Positions 41,117-50,461 are shown, counted from the stretch's first letter. The stretch: DNA of 64,000 bases from Candidatus Bariatricus faecipullorum (GCA_019118525.1 DWYV01000009.1:22525-86524); one strand, 5' to 3'. Notes: a model not told the origin generated them from the letters alone. Made by a program: numbers and translations.

Positions 41117-43699
41117 TTACTGTGCCGGTGGAGTCTCACCAGTACCGCCGCCGGTATCACCGCCGCCGGTATCGCCACCGCCGGTATTTCCACCGCCGGT
41201 GTTGTCGCCGCCACCAGTGTTGCCGCCAGTATTATCGCCGGTATTTCCGCCGCCGGTATCGTCACTGCCGGTACTGCCGCCGGTAGTATCGCCGGTAGTG
41301 CCTCCTGTCGTTGAGCCGTCGCCGGTGTCACTGTCGTCGCCCGTTGATTCTTCCGGATCCGGTTCAACGTAATGGCCGGAGCAGGTAGTAGTGGGGGCTG
41401 TATCAGCAGCAAACCATTCGGTCAGACTGGGGCACCCCGTGCCTGCCAGCAGTCCGGTCTGTGTACAGATGGTTCTCTGCACCAGAGAGGACGGCATCGT
41501 GAATTCTTTGTAACTCAGCCCAAGGGATGAGTTAATCCGGTTCATAATATTGGCCCAGATAATCAGATGATAGTTCCACTCGGAATCACTAAGCTGCTGG
41601 TTCCCGTCATACCCGGTCCAGATGGAGCAGGTATAGTAAGGGGTAAAACCGCAGAACCAGAGGTCGCGGTTATCGGAAGTCGTACCGGTTTTTCCTGCCA
41701 CAGGCATATTGTCAAGCTGTGCGGGGGTTCCGGTGCCCTGGGTTACCACGTCTTCCATGGCGCTGGTCAGAAGGGCCGCCGTGCTGTCCTTGAGAATCGT
41801 CTCGGAATTTCCGGTGGTATTGTCAATCAGGATATTTCCGTCATGGTCCAGTACCTGGGTATAGAGAATGGGCTCATTGTATACGCCGCCATTGGCGATA
41901 GCCGCGTAAGCTGCTGTAATCTCATAGTTGTATACACCATGGGTGATACCGCCCAGTGCCAGGGACTCTACCCGGTCCTCATCGGTAAGAGTAGAGAGAT
42001 GGAATTTGTCATGGGCATACTCAAATCCAAGGTCAATGGAAATATCGTTCAGTGTTTTTACTGCGATGATGTTCATGGACTGTTCGATGGCTTCCCGGGT
42101 CGTAACGCTGCCCCGGTAAGTGTCTCCCCACCAGTTGTGTACGGTCTGTCCTGTGGACTGATACTGATAGGGCTCGTCTACCCGGACCGTAGCCAGGGAT
42201 TCCCCTGCGCTGTCGAGAGCCGGCGCGTAAACAGCCAGAATCTTGAAACAGGAACCGGCCTGTCTGGTTGTGTCATAGGCACGGTTCAGACCACGGTTGG
42301 TGGTCTTTGCTCCCCGTCCTCCTGTCAGGGCCTTAATCTGTCCGTTGGTCTGGTCGATAACGGTCACCGCGGCCTGGGGCTGAGGAGCCAGGTTCATATA
42401 TTCATCGTAGGTATCCCCTTCCTGGGCGATGCTGGCCTTAAAGGCGTCAATTCTTGCCTGGGCCTGCTCCTGGGAAGAGAACAGAAGTCCTTCATCGTCT
42501 CCGTACTGGTCAAGACCGAACTGTTTGATGTGTTCGGACCCATAGTTCTCCTGTGTGCCGTCTGCCCGGGTTACGGTCAGGGCGTAGTCCAGATTGTAGA
42601 GAATGCCGGAAGGATAGTTGCTGTCGTTGTTCAGCTCTTCGTCACAGATTGCCTGAATCGTTGTGTTCTGGGTGGAGTAGATAGTAAGACCGCTTCCGTA
42701 AATCATATTATAGGCCTGGGTCTCGGTATATCCCAGTTTTTCTGTCATGTCATCCATCAGCTGGGACGCCAGCGCGTCATTGAAATAGGAAGTCACACTG
42801 GTGTCGTTCTGATACTCGGTATTTACATTCTGAATCCGGGAATACACATCGTCGGCCAGGGCTTCATCGTACTGCGCCTGGTCAATCATCCCCTGGTCCA
42901 GCATATTGTCCAGAACTTTCTGCCGGCGTTCCGCGTTTTCTTCCGGATTGGTTACCGGATTGTACCTGCCGGGATTCTGGGTGATGGCGGCGATAGTCGC
43001 ACACTCGGAAAGCGTCAGGTCGCTGACGTCTTTGTTAAAGTAGCGGGTGGCTGCAGCCTGTACCCCCAGGGTATTCTGGCCAAGGTTGATGGTGTTCAGA
43101 TAGCTTTCCAGAATCTCTTCCTTGCTAAGCTGTTTTTCCACCTGAATCGCCAGGTACTGTTCCTGAATCTTCCGCTCCAGGGAATCCAGGAAGGTATCCT
43201 CGTTGACAAAGTCGGGGAATACATTGTTTTTAATTAACTGCTGCGTAATCGTACTTGCACCTTCACTGAAGTTTCCGCTGGTAACGCCCACTACAAAGGC
43301 ACGGGCGATACCCTGCAGGTCGATTCCGTTGTGTTCGTAAAAACGGGAATCTTCGATGGCGATGAAGGCATTCTGTAAATTTTCCGGTATTTCATCAATG
43401 GTGACATAGACACGGTTGGCGCCTGCCATAACAAACGTGGCTGTCTGCGTGGCACCGTCATCAGCAAGCACAGTGGAGGTATAGCCCTGCGGCTTAATGC
43501 TTTCCGGAGTGATTTCCGGGGCATTGTCAATTACCCGCTTGATAATGACAACCCCTCCGATGCAGCCGATAATACATAATGCCAGTATGGTGAGAAGAAA
43601 ACCTTTAAACAGCCGGACACCGATTTTCTTCTTCCGCATACCGGACTTCGAAGTAATATCTTTCTGCTTGAGGGAAGCCTTTCTTTTTCCATAATTCAT
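41117..43699 (-). CDS. Class A penicillin-binding protein (PBP1A type)
   Basis: Polymerises and cross-links peptidoglycan at the outer face of the membrane; 860 residues. After a basic head and one membrane helix (about 31-54) come the GT51 glycosyltransferase (catalytic Glu in IEDSRFYEHNGIDLQGIARA; GASTITQQLIKN; RKIQEQYLAIQVEKQLSKEE) and the transpeptidase with the nucleophile Ser in RQAGSCFKI (S-x-x-K), EQSMNIIAV (S-x-N) and AGKTGTTSDNRDLWF. The last about 80 residues are an unusual low-complexity tail of Gly, Thr, Asn and Asp with repeated GGNTGG/GGGDTGG units. AAAGGAGG precedes the ATG. Monocistronic, convergent to glcK. Confidence 0.95.
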   Translation of the reverse strand: MNYGKRKASLKQKDITSKSGMRKKKIGVRLFKGFLLTILALCIIGCIGGVVIIKRVIDNAPEITPESIKPQGYTSTVLADDGATQTATFVMAGANRVYVTIDEIPENLQNAFIAIEDSRFYEHNGIDLQGIARAFVVGVTSGNFSEGASTITQQLIKNNVFPDFVNEDTFLDSLERKIQEQYLAIQVEKQLSKEEILESYLNTINLGQNTLGVQAAATRYFNKDVSDLTLSECATIAAITQNPGRYNPVTNPEENAERRQKVLDNMLDQGMIDQAQYDEALADDVYSRIQNVNTEYQNDTSVTSYFNDALASQLMDDMTEKLGYTETQAYNMIYGSGLTIYSTQNTTIQAICDEELNNDSNYPSGILYNLDYALTVTRADGTQENYGSEHIKQFGLDQYGDDEGLLFSSQEQAQARIDAFKASIAQEGDTYDEYMNLAPQPQAAVTVIDQTNGQIKALTGGRGAKTTNRGLNRAYDTTRQAGSCFKILAVYAPALDSAGESLATVRVDEPYQYQSTGQTVHNWWGDTYRGSVTTREAIEQSMNIIAVKTLNDISIDLGFEYAHDKFHLSTLTDEDRVESLALGGITHGVYNYEITAAYAAIANGGVYNEPILYTQVLDHDGNILIDNTTGNSETILKDSTAALLTSAMEDVVTQGTGTPAQLDNMPVAGKTGTTSDNRDLWFCGFTPYYTCSIWTGYDGNQQLSDSEWNYHLIIWANIMNRINSSLGLSYKEFTMPSSLVQRTICTQTGLLAGTGCPSLTEWFAADTAPTTTCSGHYVEPDPEESTGDDSDTGDGSTTGGTTGDTTGGSTGSDDTGGGNTGDNTGGNTGGGDNTGGGNTGGGDTGGGDTGGGTGETPPAQ

Positions 43700-43833
43700 G
43701 AATATTTGCCTCCTTTATCTTGCAATATTATAGCAAACTTGATAATCTAAATAAAGCATAAAAATGAAAAGTTCACATTTCCTATGGAAAAATTAAGAAA
43801 AACTTTGGAAATGGCTGCCGGAGGGAAGAGACT

Positions 43834-44484
43834 ATGGAAGAAACCTTCAAAACGGTATACCAGGGCGCGGAAGCGGAAATCGTGGAGAAAAAATCCCGGT
43901 TTATCGCCACAGTGCGGCCGGTTCACAGCGAAGAGGAAGCACTGGAATTCGTGGCGGAGATGAAGAAAAAATACTGGAACGCCTCACACAACTGTTTTGC
44001 CTTTGTGGCAGGGAAGGAGCCGGAAATTCAGCGGTTCAGCGACGACGGAGAGCCCCAGGGAACAGCGGGGAAGCCGATACTGGACGTACTGCTCGGAGAG
44101 CGCTTTCACGACACGGCCATCGTGGTGACCCGGTATTTTGGAGGCACCCTGCTGGGAACCGGAGGTCTGGTACGGGCCTACCAGGGCGCTGCCCGGGCGG
44201 GGGTTCAGGCCAGCACAGTGCTGGAAAAGAGAAAAGGACGGCCGCTTCTGTTGACGGCGGACTATAATGATTACGGGAAACTGCAGTACCTTCTGGGACA
44301 GAAAGGCATCCCCGTGATGAAAACCGAATTTACCGACCGGGTTTTCCTGGAGGTGATGGTCCCCCTGGAAGAGGCGGAGAATCTGAAAGAGGCTCTGACC
44401 GAGGCAACCAGCGGAAAAGCAGAGCTGGAAGAAGGAGAGGACTGCCTTTACGTAGAAGTGGAGGGCAGAATTCTTACAGAATAG
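43834..44484 (+). CDS. YigZ/IMPACT-family protein
   Basis: A 216-residue cytosolic protein with the IMPACT N-terminal domain (VEKKSRFIATVRPV, ASHNCFAFVAG, DDGEPQGTAGKPIL, TAIVVTRYFGGTLLGTGGLV) and the C-terminal DUF1949 domain. Eukaryotic IMPACT modulates GCN1/GCN2, whereas the bacterial role remains undefined; some members have been proposed as proline peptidase or translation-associated factors. CGGAGGG precedes the ATG. It is transcribed divergently from the PBP gene and stands alone. Confidence 0.92.
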   Translation: MEETFKTVYQGAEAEIVEKKSRFIATVRPVHSEEEALEFVAEMKKKYWNASHNCFAFVAGKEPEIQRFSDDGEPQGTAGKPILDVLLGERFHDTAIVVTRYFGGTLLGTGGLVRAYQGAARAGVQASTVLEKRKGRPLLLTADYNDYGKLQYLLGQKGIPVMKTEFTDRVFLEVMVPLEEAENLKEALTEATSGKAELEEGEDCLYVEVEGRILTE

Positions 44485-44486
44485 AC

Positions 44487-44565
44487 TGGCCGGGGACAGG
44501 TATGGACCGGCTGGGGACGGGTACGGGCCGGCCTGTACCCGTCCCCGACTACAATTCACTACAAT
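44487..44565 (+). repeat. GC-rich repeat and hairpin after the yigZ gene
   Basis: GGGGACGGGTAC and GTACCCGTCCCC (44513-44546) make a perfect 12-bp stem. GGCCGGGGAC and GGCTGGGGAC just before it are near-direct repeats, and CTACAATTC occurs twice after it. No T-tract follows. Confidence 0.5.
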
Positions 44566-44573
44566 TCGAGTAC

Positions 44574-44607
44574 AGAAAAAAGGCACAGACCGCTGTGGTC
44601 TGTGCCT
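44574..44607 (-). terminator. Terminator of the hpf gene
   Basis: Minus strand AGGCACAGACC and GGTCTGTGCCT form an 11-bp stem followed by TTTTTTCTG. Confidence 0.85.
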
Positions 44608-44635
44608 GTCCTTAAAGCGACCGCGCCCGGCGCGG

Positions 44636-44661
44636 GAGTTCCGCAGGCGGAACTCTTTTTT
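44636..44661 (+). terminator. Terminator-like hairpin facing hpf
   Basis: GAGTTCCG-CAGG-CGGAACTC followed by TTTTTT on the plus strand, four bases before the convergent hpf stop; it serves transcripts from yigZ. Confidence 0.8.
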
Positions 44662-44664
44662 CAT

Positions 44665-45198
44665 TTAAAATTCCGGTTCAATCAGCCCGTAGGTTCCGTT
44701 TTTCCTCTTATATACTACATTGACCTCATCCGACTCTGCGTTGCGGAATACGAAGAAGGAATGTCCCAGCAGTTCCATCTGGATGCAGGCATCCTCGGGG
44801 AACATGGGCTTGATGCCGAATCGTTTGGTACGGACAATCTGAATTTCTTCCGGGTCCGGACTGTCGGTTTCCTCTTCCAGGAATTCCGGACGGAAATCAT
44901 GTCCGCCCTGATGCTTCGCAATCAGTTTTGTTTTGTACTTGCGGAGCTGGCGTTCAATCACCTCTTCCACCAGGTCGATAGATACGTACATATCGCTGCT
45001 TTCCTGTTCGGAGCGGATAATGTTGCCCTTTACGGGGATGGTAACCTCGATAATCTGACGCTCTTTCTGTACGCTCAGCGTTACGATAATCTCGGTTTCA
45101 GGAGTAAAGTATCTTTCCAGCTTGCCTAACTTCTGTTCCACAGTCTGACGCAGACTGGGAGTGATTTCGATGTTCTTACCGCTAATGATAAAATTCAT
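44665..45198 (-). CDS. hpf: Long-form ribosome hibernation promoting factor
   Basis: Binds the 30S subunit in stationary phase and dimerises ribosomes to 100S. The 177-residue length identifies the long form: an N-terminal S30AE domain (MNFIISGKNIEITPSLRQTV, LGKLERYFTPETEIIVTLSV), a charged linker of about 30 residues, and a C-terminal dimerisation domain (IVRTKRFGIKPMFPEDACIQ, LLGHSFFVFRNAESDEVNVV). I start at ATG 45198, with AGGAG nine bases upstream; a TTG at 45207 is rejected. Monocistronic, flanked by terminators. Confidence 0.95.
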   Translation of the reverse strand: MNFIISGKNIEITPSLRQTVEQKLGKLERYFTPETEIIVTLSVQKERQIIEVTIPVKGNIIRSEQESSDMYVSIDLVEEVIERQLRKYKTKLIAKHQGGHDFRPEFLEEETDSPDPEEIQIVRTKRFGIKPMFPEDACIQMELLGHSFFVFRNAESDEVNVVYKRKNGTYGLIEPEF

Positions 45199-45282
45199 AC
45201 AGCTCAACTCCTTTTTTCGTGGATTTCTATGTCCATATTATACTCTATTTGAGAAAGACATACAACGAAAAAGGAAATAAAT

Positions 45283-45894
45283 TTACTTCAGGGACCGGAT
45301 AACTTCAATTCGGGATATCTGTCCATGGCGCATTTTTGCCACCCGAAGACCGAAATCATCAAAGTAAATACAGGAGCCTACACCTATCTCAGCCTGCTCC
45401 GAATCCAGGCGTCCCATCATCACATCCAGCAGGGTCTGCTGGTCGTGATAGGGAATATGTACGTGAATGATTTTATTGACGTGCTCCACCCGGGAGGAGG
45501 CCCGGAAAATGAAACGCTCTGACTCGTCAAAATTGGAGAACAGAAACTTTCTGGTGGCAAAAATCACAGCAATGGCAATGACGCCAATCAGACTGTTCAC
45601 GGGACTGGAATGGTCGATGATTACCTGCCTTGCAATGGCAAAGAGCAGAACCTCAAACACCGTGGCCGGGCTGTGCTGATAAAGCATGCGGATAAGCTCC
45701 ACACCGATAATCAGATTAAAGCAGGTGGCCAGCAAATCGTCGTAGTTCGGATAAATGTCCTCGTTCGGAAGATGTTGCAGGGTTGTGATAAGTTTCAGTG
45801 TCAGAATCAGAATCCCGGCTGCCAGAATAAAAGAAATCAGTATCTCAAGAAAGGTGGACAGGTTCCTCAAAATTGCAGTTGCGTATTTTTTCAT
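45283..45894 (-). CDS. Four-helix membrane protein, PsiE-like, with cytosolic C-terminal domain
   Basis: A 203-residue protein. Four hydrophobic helices (about 16-38, 57-72, 82-94, 104-118) include NLIIGVELIRMLY and VFEVLLFAIARQVIIDH, reminiscent of PsiE (phosphate-starvation-inducible) membrane domains. A cytosolic part of about 80 residues (VEHVNKIIHVHIPYHDQQTL, LDSEQAEIGVGSCIYFDDFG) resembles small ligand-binding TrkA-C-like folds. I start at ATG 45894, since ATG 45900 abuts the GGAGG. It follows typA on the same strand by 42 bases, so the two are probably cotranscribed. Function unknown. Confidence 0.6.
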   Translation of the reverse strand: MKKYATAILRNLSTFLEILISFILAAGILILTLKLITTLQHLPNEDIYPNYDDLLATCFNLIIGVELIRMLYQHSPATVFEVLLFAIARQVIIDHSSPVNSLIGVIAIAVIFATRKFLFSNFDESERFIFRASSRVEHVNKIIHVHIPYHDQQTLLDVMMGRLDSEQAEIGVGSCIYFDDFGLRVAKMRHGQISRIEVIRSLK

Positions 45895-45942
45895 CGTCAT
45901 TCCTCCATTGGGTCTGGTGGCGGGAGAGGGACGTTTCTGTCC

Positions 45943-47766
45943 CTATCTGCCCGCGCGCCGGCGCATTTTGGAATCCAGTATTTTTTTCCGGATGCGCAGG
46001 GATTTCGGGGTAACTTCCAGCAGCTCGTCGGTGTCAATAAAGTCCAGGGCCTCTTCCAGGCTCAGAATCCGGGGCGGCGTCAGTTTCAGTGCCTCGTCCG
46101 CACTGGAAGAGCGGGTATTGGTCAGGTGTTTGGTTTTGCATACGTTCAGCTCAATGTCATCGCTTTTGGCGTTCTGTCCGACCACCATGCCGCCGTACAC
46201 CTTTTCGCCGGGACCGATAAACAGCGTACCCCGCTCCTGGGCGATAAACAGTCCGTAGGTAACGGCCTCTCCGGTCTCGTAGGCAATCAGGGAGCCCTGG
46301 GTCCGGTACTGAATGTCACCTTTATAGGGCTCGTAGCCGTCAAAGGCCGTGTTCATTATACCGTTTCCCCGGGTGTCCGTCATAAATTCGCCCCGGTAGC
46401 CGATAAGTCCCCGGGAGGGAATGGAAAATTCCAGGCGGGTGTAGCCGCCGTTGGACATGCCCATGTTCCGCAGTTCGCCTTTCCGCTGGCTCAGCTTGTC
46501 GATGACGGTTCCGGTAAACTCGTCCGGCACATCGATGTACACCAGCTCCATGGGCTCCAGTTTTTTCCCGTTTTCATCGGTTTTATAGAGAACTTCCGCT
46601 TTGCTGACGGCGAATTCATAGCCTTCCCGGCGCATATTCTCAATCAGCACGGAAAGATGCAGCTCCCCGCGTCCTGCCACGGTAAAGCTGTCGGTGTTTT
46701 CCGTTTCCTCCACCCGGAGACTGACGTCTGTGTTCAGCTCCCGGAACAGACGGTCCCGGAGATGACGGGAGGTGACATATTTTCCTTCCTGCCCTGCAAA
46801 AGGGCTGTCGTTTACCACAAACTGCATGGCAATGGTGGGTTCGGATATTTTCTGGAATTCGATGGGACGGGGGTCCTCCGGAGAGCACAGGGTATCGCCG
46901 ATGGAAATGTCGGAGATACCGGAAATGGCCACGATGGAACCGACGGAGGCTTCTTTGACCTCCACCCGGTTCAGTCCGTCAAACTCATAGAGACGGCTGA
47001 TTTTTACCCGGGTCTGTTTTTCCGGCTCGTGGTGGTTTACCACAACCGCCTCCTGGTTTACGGAGATGGTGCCGTTGTCCACTTTTCCGATACCGATACG
47101 TCCCACATATTCGTTATAGTCGATGGTGCTGATGAGAACCTGGGTGCCGGCGTCCGGGTCGCCTTCCGGGGCCGGTATATAATCCAGAATGGTTTCAAAC
47201 AGCGGAGTCATGTCCGCCGTTTTCTCTTCCGGAGAGAAGGTGGCAAAGCCGTCTTTCGCGGAAGCATAGACGAAGGGGCAGTCCAGCTGTTCGTCGGATG
47301 CGCCCAGGTCGATGAGAAGTTCCAGAACCTCGTCGATGACTTCTTCCGGACGGGCTTCGGGCCGGTCGATTTTGTTGATGCATACAATGACCGGCAGATT
47401 CAGGGCCAGGGCTTTCTGAAGCACGAACTTGGTCTGGGGCATGGCGCCCTCGAAGGCGTCCACCACCAGGATGACGCCGTTTACCATTTTCAGAACCCGC
47501 TCCACTTCTCCGCCGAAGTCCGCATGACCGGGGGTGTCGATGATATTGATTTTTGTTCCTTTATAAAAAACAGCGGTGTTTTTGGAGAGAATGGTGATTC
47601 CACGCTCCCGCTCGATGTCATTGGAATCCATTACACGCTCGGCCACTTCCTGATTTTCCCGGAACACACCGCTCTGTTTGAGCAGTTCGTCTACCAGGGT
47701 CGTCTTTCCGTGGTCAACATGGGCGATAATGGCGATGTTTCGAATGTCGTCGCGTTTGATTTTCAT
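45943..47766 (-). CDS. typA: Translational GTPase TypA/BipA
   Basis: A ribosome-binding GTPase that assists 50S assembly and stress adaptation; 607 residues. The G domain shows AHVDHGKTTLVDELLKQSG (G1), DTPGHADFGGEVERVL (G3) and CINKIDRPEARP (G4). EF-G-like domains II-III and V follow (GRGELHLSVLIENMRREGYE), then the BipA-specific C-terminal domain with GEMEV-like EKVYGGMVVGQNAKSDDIEL and NTRSSSADEALKLTPPRILS. AGAAGGAT precedes the ATG. The downstream membrane protein gene follows on the same strand. Confidence 0.97.
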   Translation of the reverse strand: MKIKRDDIRNIAIIAHVDHGKTTLVDELLKQSGVFRENQEVAERVMDSNDIERERGITILSKNTAVFYKGTKINIIDTPGHADFGGEVERVLKMVNGVILVVDAFEGAMPQTKFVLQKALALNLPVIVCINKIDRPEARPEEVIDEVLELLIDLGASDEQLDCPFVYASAKDGFATFSPEEKTADMTPLFETILDYIPAPEGDPDAGTQVLISTIDYNEYVGRIGIGKVDNGTISVNQEAVVVNHHEPEKQTRVKISRLYEFDGLNRVEVKEASVGSIVAISGISDISIGDTLCSPEDPRPIEFQKISEPTIAMQFVVNDSPFAGQEGKYVTSRHLRDRLFRELNTDVSLRVEETENTDSFTVAGRGELHLSVLIENMRREGYEFAVSKAEVLYKTDENGKKLEPMELVYIDVPDEFTGTVIDKLSQRKGELRNMGMSNGGYTRLEFSIPSRGLIGYRGEFMTDTRGNGIMNTAFDGYEPYKGDIQYRTQGSLIAYETGEAVTYGLFIAQERGTLFIGPGEKVYGGMVVGQNAKSDDIELNVCKTKHLTNTRSSSADEALKLTPPRILSLEEALDFIDTDELLEVTPKSLRIRKKILDSKMRRRAGR

Positions 47767-47955
47767 ACTGTATCCTTCTTCCTTACCTCTACATAAATAA
47801 TAGCATTAACCGTTATAGTTTACCATATTTTTTCGGATTTACAAGAAAGTGAGAAAGAAAAAAACAGAAATCTGGTTCTAAATGGAAAATTTCGGGCATA
47901 GATTTAGTAGTGAGTAAAAAATACGCTACTGAAAAGGAAGGAGATTTACGACAGT

Positions 47956-48597
47956 ATGCCAGATAAGATGATTGAAAACAACCAGGTAACGATTATGGGG
48001 CAGGTGGCCTCGGGATTTGCGTTCAGCCATGAGGTGTTTGGGGAAGGATTTTACATGGTGGAGGTTCTGGTACAGCGTCTCAGCAGCTCCTACGACAGGA
48101 TTCCGCTGATGATATCAGAACGGCTTATCGACGTAACCCAGGACTACACAGGGGAGTACATTTCGGTCAGCGGACAGTTCCGCTCCTATAACCGGCATGA
48201 GGAGCAGAAGAACCGGCTGATTCTGTCGGTGTTTGTCCGGGAAGTTTCTTTTGTGGACGAGGAACCGGACGGCTCCCGTACCAACAGCATTCTTCTGGAC
48301 GGGTATATCTGCAAGGAACCGGTATACAGAAAAACGCCCCTTGGAAGGGAGATTGCGGACCTGCTTCTGGCCGTGAACCGTCCTTATGGAAAATCGGATT
48401 ACATTCCCTGCATCTGCTGGGGGAGAAATGCCCGGTTTGCCGCCGGCTTTGAAGTGGGAGAGCACATCCAGATTCTGGGCAGAATCCAGAGCCGGGACTA
48501 TGTGAAAAAAATTTCGGAAACGGAAACCCAGAAACGGACGGCCTACGAGGTTTCCGTCAGTAAACTGGAATGTCTGGACCTGGCCGCCTCCGATTGA
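47956..48597 (+). CDS. OB-fold single-stranded DNA-binding protein-like
   Basis: A 213-residue cytosolic protein with two OB-fold-like halves. The C-terminal half is SSB-like: NSILLDGYICKEPVYRKTPL, then GREIADLLLAVNRPYGKSDY and IPCICWGRNARFAAGFEVGE, matching the strands of SSB domains. The acidic C-terminal DxDIPF-type tail of housekeeping SSB is absent, so it probably does not replace the main SSB. Such proteins are common in Lachnospiraceae as an extra SSB-type gene. AAGGAAGGAG precedes the ATG. The dapA promoter -35 overlaps its stop codon. Confidence 0.72.
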   Translation: MPDKMIENNQVTIMGQVASGFAFSHEVFGEGFYMVEVLVQRLSSSYDRIPLMISERLIDVTQDYTGEYISVSGQFRSYNRHEEQKNRLILSVFVREVSFVDEEPDGSRTNSILLDGYICKEPVYRKTPLGREIADLLLAVNRPYGKSDYIPCICWGRNARFAAGFEVGEHIQILGRIQSRDYVKKISETETQKRTAYEVSVSKLECLDLAASD

Positions 48598-48622
48598 CAT
48601 GGAGGAAAAATGATGATAAACT
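48594..48622 (+). promoter_or_regulatory. Sigma-A promoter of dapA
   Basis: TTGACA (48594-48599, overlapping the preceding stop codon), 17 bases, TAAACT (48617-48622). No lysine riboswitch fits in the short leader. Confidence 0.7.
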
Positions 48623-48675
48623 TTGTTTAGCAAAATAAAGCAGTAAATCAAAGTTACGATGTCAGGAGGGTTACT

Positions 48676-49575
48676 ATGTCTATTTTTACCGGTTCAGGGG
48701 TTGCAATCGTTACGCCGCTTCAGGAAGATGAGAGCGTAAATTATGATAAACTGGACGAACTGATTGAGTACCATATTGCAAACGGTACAGACAGCATCAT
48801 TATCTGCGGAACGACCGGGGAGTCTTCCACACTGTCCGAAGAGGAGCATATGGACTGTATCAAATTTACCGTGGAGCGGGTGAAGGGACGGATTCCGGTT
48901 GTGGCCGGCACCGGTTCCAACAGTACATATACTACGGTGCAGATGTCAAAGGAGGCCGTGGAGGACGGGGCGGACGCGCTCCTTCTGGTGACGCCTTACT
49001 ATAACAAATGTACGCAGGACGGACTGGCCGCTCACTTTTCCATGGTGGCAAAAGAGGCGAAAGCTCCCATCATTCTTTACAGTGTGGCAAGCCGCACCGG
49101 ACTGAACATTGCGCCGGAGACGGTGGCGAAGCTGGCGTCCACGGTGGACAATATTGTGGCCATCAAGGAAGCTTCCGGCAATATTTCCCAGATTGCGAAG
49201 ATTATGAGTCTGACTGACGGGAAGATAGACCTGTATTCCGGAAACGACGACCAGGTTGTGCCGCTTCTGGCCCTGGGAGGAAAGGGCGTTATCTCCGTGC
49301 TGGCCAATATCGCGCCCCGGTATGTGCATGATATGTGCGCGAAGTTTTTCGAGGGCGATGTGAAAGGAAGCTGCGATATGCAGTTAAAGGCGATGCCTCT
49401 GATTGAGAAGCTGTTCTGTGAGGTAAATCCCATTCCGGTAAAGAAGGCCCTGAATCTGATGGGCATGGGCGTGGGACCCCTGCGGATGCCGCTGACTGAA
49501 ATGTCGGAGGGCAATGCGGCGAAGCTGAAGGAAGCCATGAAAGAGTTCGGTATCAGCCTGGCCCAGGAAGAATAG
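48676..49575 (+). CDS. dapA: 4-Hydroxy-tetrahydrodipicolinate synthase
   Basis: Condenses pyruvate with aspartate semialdehyde, the committed step to diaminopimelate and lysine; 299 residues, a standard class I aldolase barrel. It shows TPLQEDESVNYDKLDELIEY, the CGTTGESSTLSEEEH signature, the catalytic Tyr in LLVTPYYNKCTQDGL, and the Schiff-base Lys in NIVAIKEASGNIS. TCAGGAGGG precedes the ATG. dapB follows 127 bases downstream beyond a hairpin, so some transcripts probably end between them. Confidence 0.96.
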   Translation: MSIFTGSGVAIVTPLQEDESVNYDKLDELIEYHIANGTDSIIICGTTGESSTLSEEEHMDCIKFTVERVKGRIPVVAGTGSNSTYTTVQMSKEAVEDGADALLLVTPYYNKCTQDGLAAHFSMVAKEAKAPIILYSVASRTGLNIAPETVAKLASTVDNIVAIKEASGNISQIAKIMSLTDGKIDLYSGNDDQVVPLLALGGKGVISVLANIAPRYVHDMCAKFFEGDVKGSCDMQLKAMPLIEKLFCEVNPIPVKKALNLMGMGVGPLRMPLTEMSEGNAAKLKEAMKEFGISLAQEE

Positions 49576-49604
49576 GCAAAGCTGTCTGGGGCAGAAAGAG
49601 AAGA

Positions 49605-49640
49605 AAAAGGCGAAATGTCAGAAAGATATTTCGCCTTTTA
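49605..49640 (+). terminator. Hairpin between dapA and dapB
   Basis: AAAAGGCGAAAT and ATTTCGCCTTTT form a 12-bp stem with a T-rich 3' end; it would reduce dapB expression relative to dapA unless dapB has its own promoter. Confidence 0.82.
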
Positions 49641-49702
49641 CCGTCCCGGAAGAGACCTTTGACACTTCCGGCGGCGGACGAAAGAGAAGGAGGAAGAAAG
49701 AT

Positions 49703-50461
49703 ATGACAAGAGCAGTGATACATGGATGCAATGGAAAAATGGGACAGGTAATTACCCGCCTTGCAAAGGAAGACGGCGGAATTCAGATTGTGGCCGGAGT
49801 GGACCGCTACCAGGGGATTGCCAATGACTACCCGGTGTTTTCCGACATGGCTTCCTGCGATGTGGAGGCAGATGTGGTCATTGATTTTTCCAGCGCGGAA
49901 GCAGTGGATGCGCTCCTGGACGCCTGCATGGAGAAAAAGCTCCCGCTGGTTCTGTGTACCACGGGACTTTCCGGGGAACAGCTGGAAAAGGTGGAGAAAG
50001 CCAAAAAGAACATTGCCATTCTGCGCTCGGCCAACATGTCCGTAGGCGTGAACCTGCTTTTAAAACTTCTGAAGGAAGCGGCTGCCGTACTGGGACCGGC
50101 CGGCTATGACATAGAGATTGTGGAAAAGCATCATAATAAAAAAGTGGACGCGCCAAGCGGAACGGCGCTTGCGCTGGCGGATTCCATCAACGATGCTCTG
50201 GACGGCGCCTATTCTTATGTGTACGACAGAAGCCAGGTGAGAAAGCCCAGGGAGAAGACGGAAATCGGCATTTCCGCGGTCCGCGGCGGAACCATCACCG
50301 GACAGCATGATGTGATTTTTGCCGGAGAAGACGAAGTGATTGAATTTCAGCACACTGCCTACTCCAAAAATGTATTTGCCAAAGGCGCGCTGGAAGCGGC
50401 AAAGTTCCTGGCAGGAAAGCCGGCGGGCGGATACGGTATGGAGGACGTGATTCAGTTCTGA
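49703..50461 (+). CDS. dapB: 4-Hydroxy-tetrahydrodipicolinate reductase
   Basis: Second step of the lysine/diaminopimelate branch, reducing the DapA product with NAD(P)H; 252 residues. It has the N-terminal Rossmann motif VIHGCNGKMGQVITRLA, DVVIDFSSAEAVDALLDAC, and the catalytic signature EIVEKHHNKKVDAPSGTALA with the key His and Lys. The C-terminus has IGISAVRGGTITGQHDVIFA. GAAGGAGGAAG precedes the ATG. Confidence 0.96.
   Translation: MTRAVIHGCNGKMGQVITRLAKEDGGIQIVAGVDRYQGIANDYPVFSDMASCDVEADVVIDFSSAEAVDALLDACMEKKLPLVLCTTGLSGEQLEKVEKAKKNIAILRSANMSVGVNLLLKLLKEAAAVLGPAGYDIEIVEKHHNKKVDAPSGTALALADSINDALDGAYSYVYDRSQVRKPREKTEIGISAVRGGTITGQHDVIFAGEDEVIEFQHTAYSKNVFAKGALEAAKFLAGKPAGGYGMEDVIQF

Noticed and set aside
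41117..41340. CRISPR-like or minisatellite array
   Set aside because: The repeats are the coding tail of the PBP (Gly/Thr/Asn codons) with no spacers.
41567..43237. 556-codon open frame opposite the class A PBP gene
   Set aside because: Antisense shadow of a gene whose GT51 and transpeptidase motifs are intact.
45610..47796. 728-codon open frame on the plus strand opposite typA
   Set aside because: It is antisense to a complete typA with conserved GTPase motifs and contains no recognisable domain; a codon-bias shadow.
48598..48675. Lysine riboswitch upstream of dapA
   Set aside because: Only about 50 bases lie between the promoter and start codon, far too short for the L-box.
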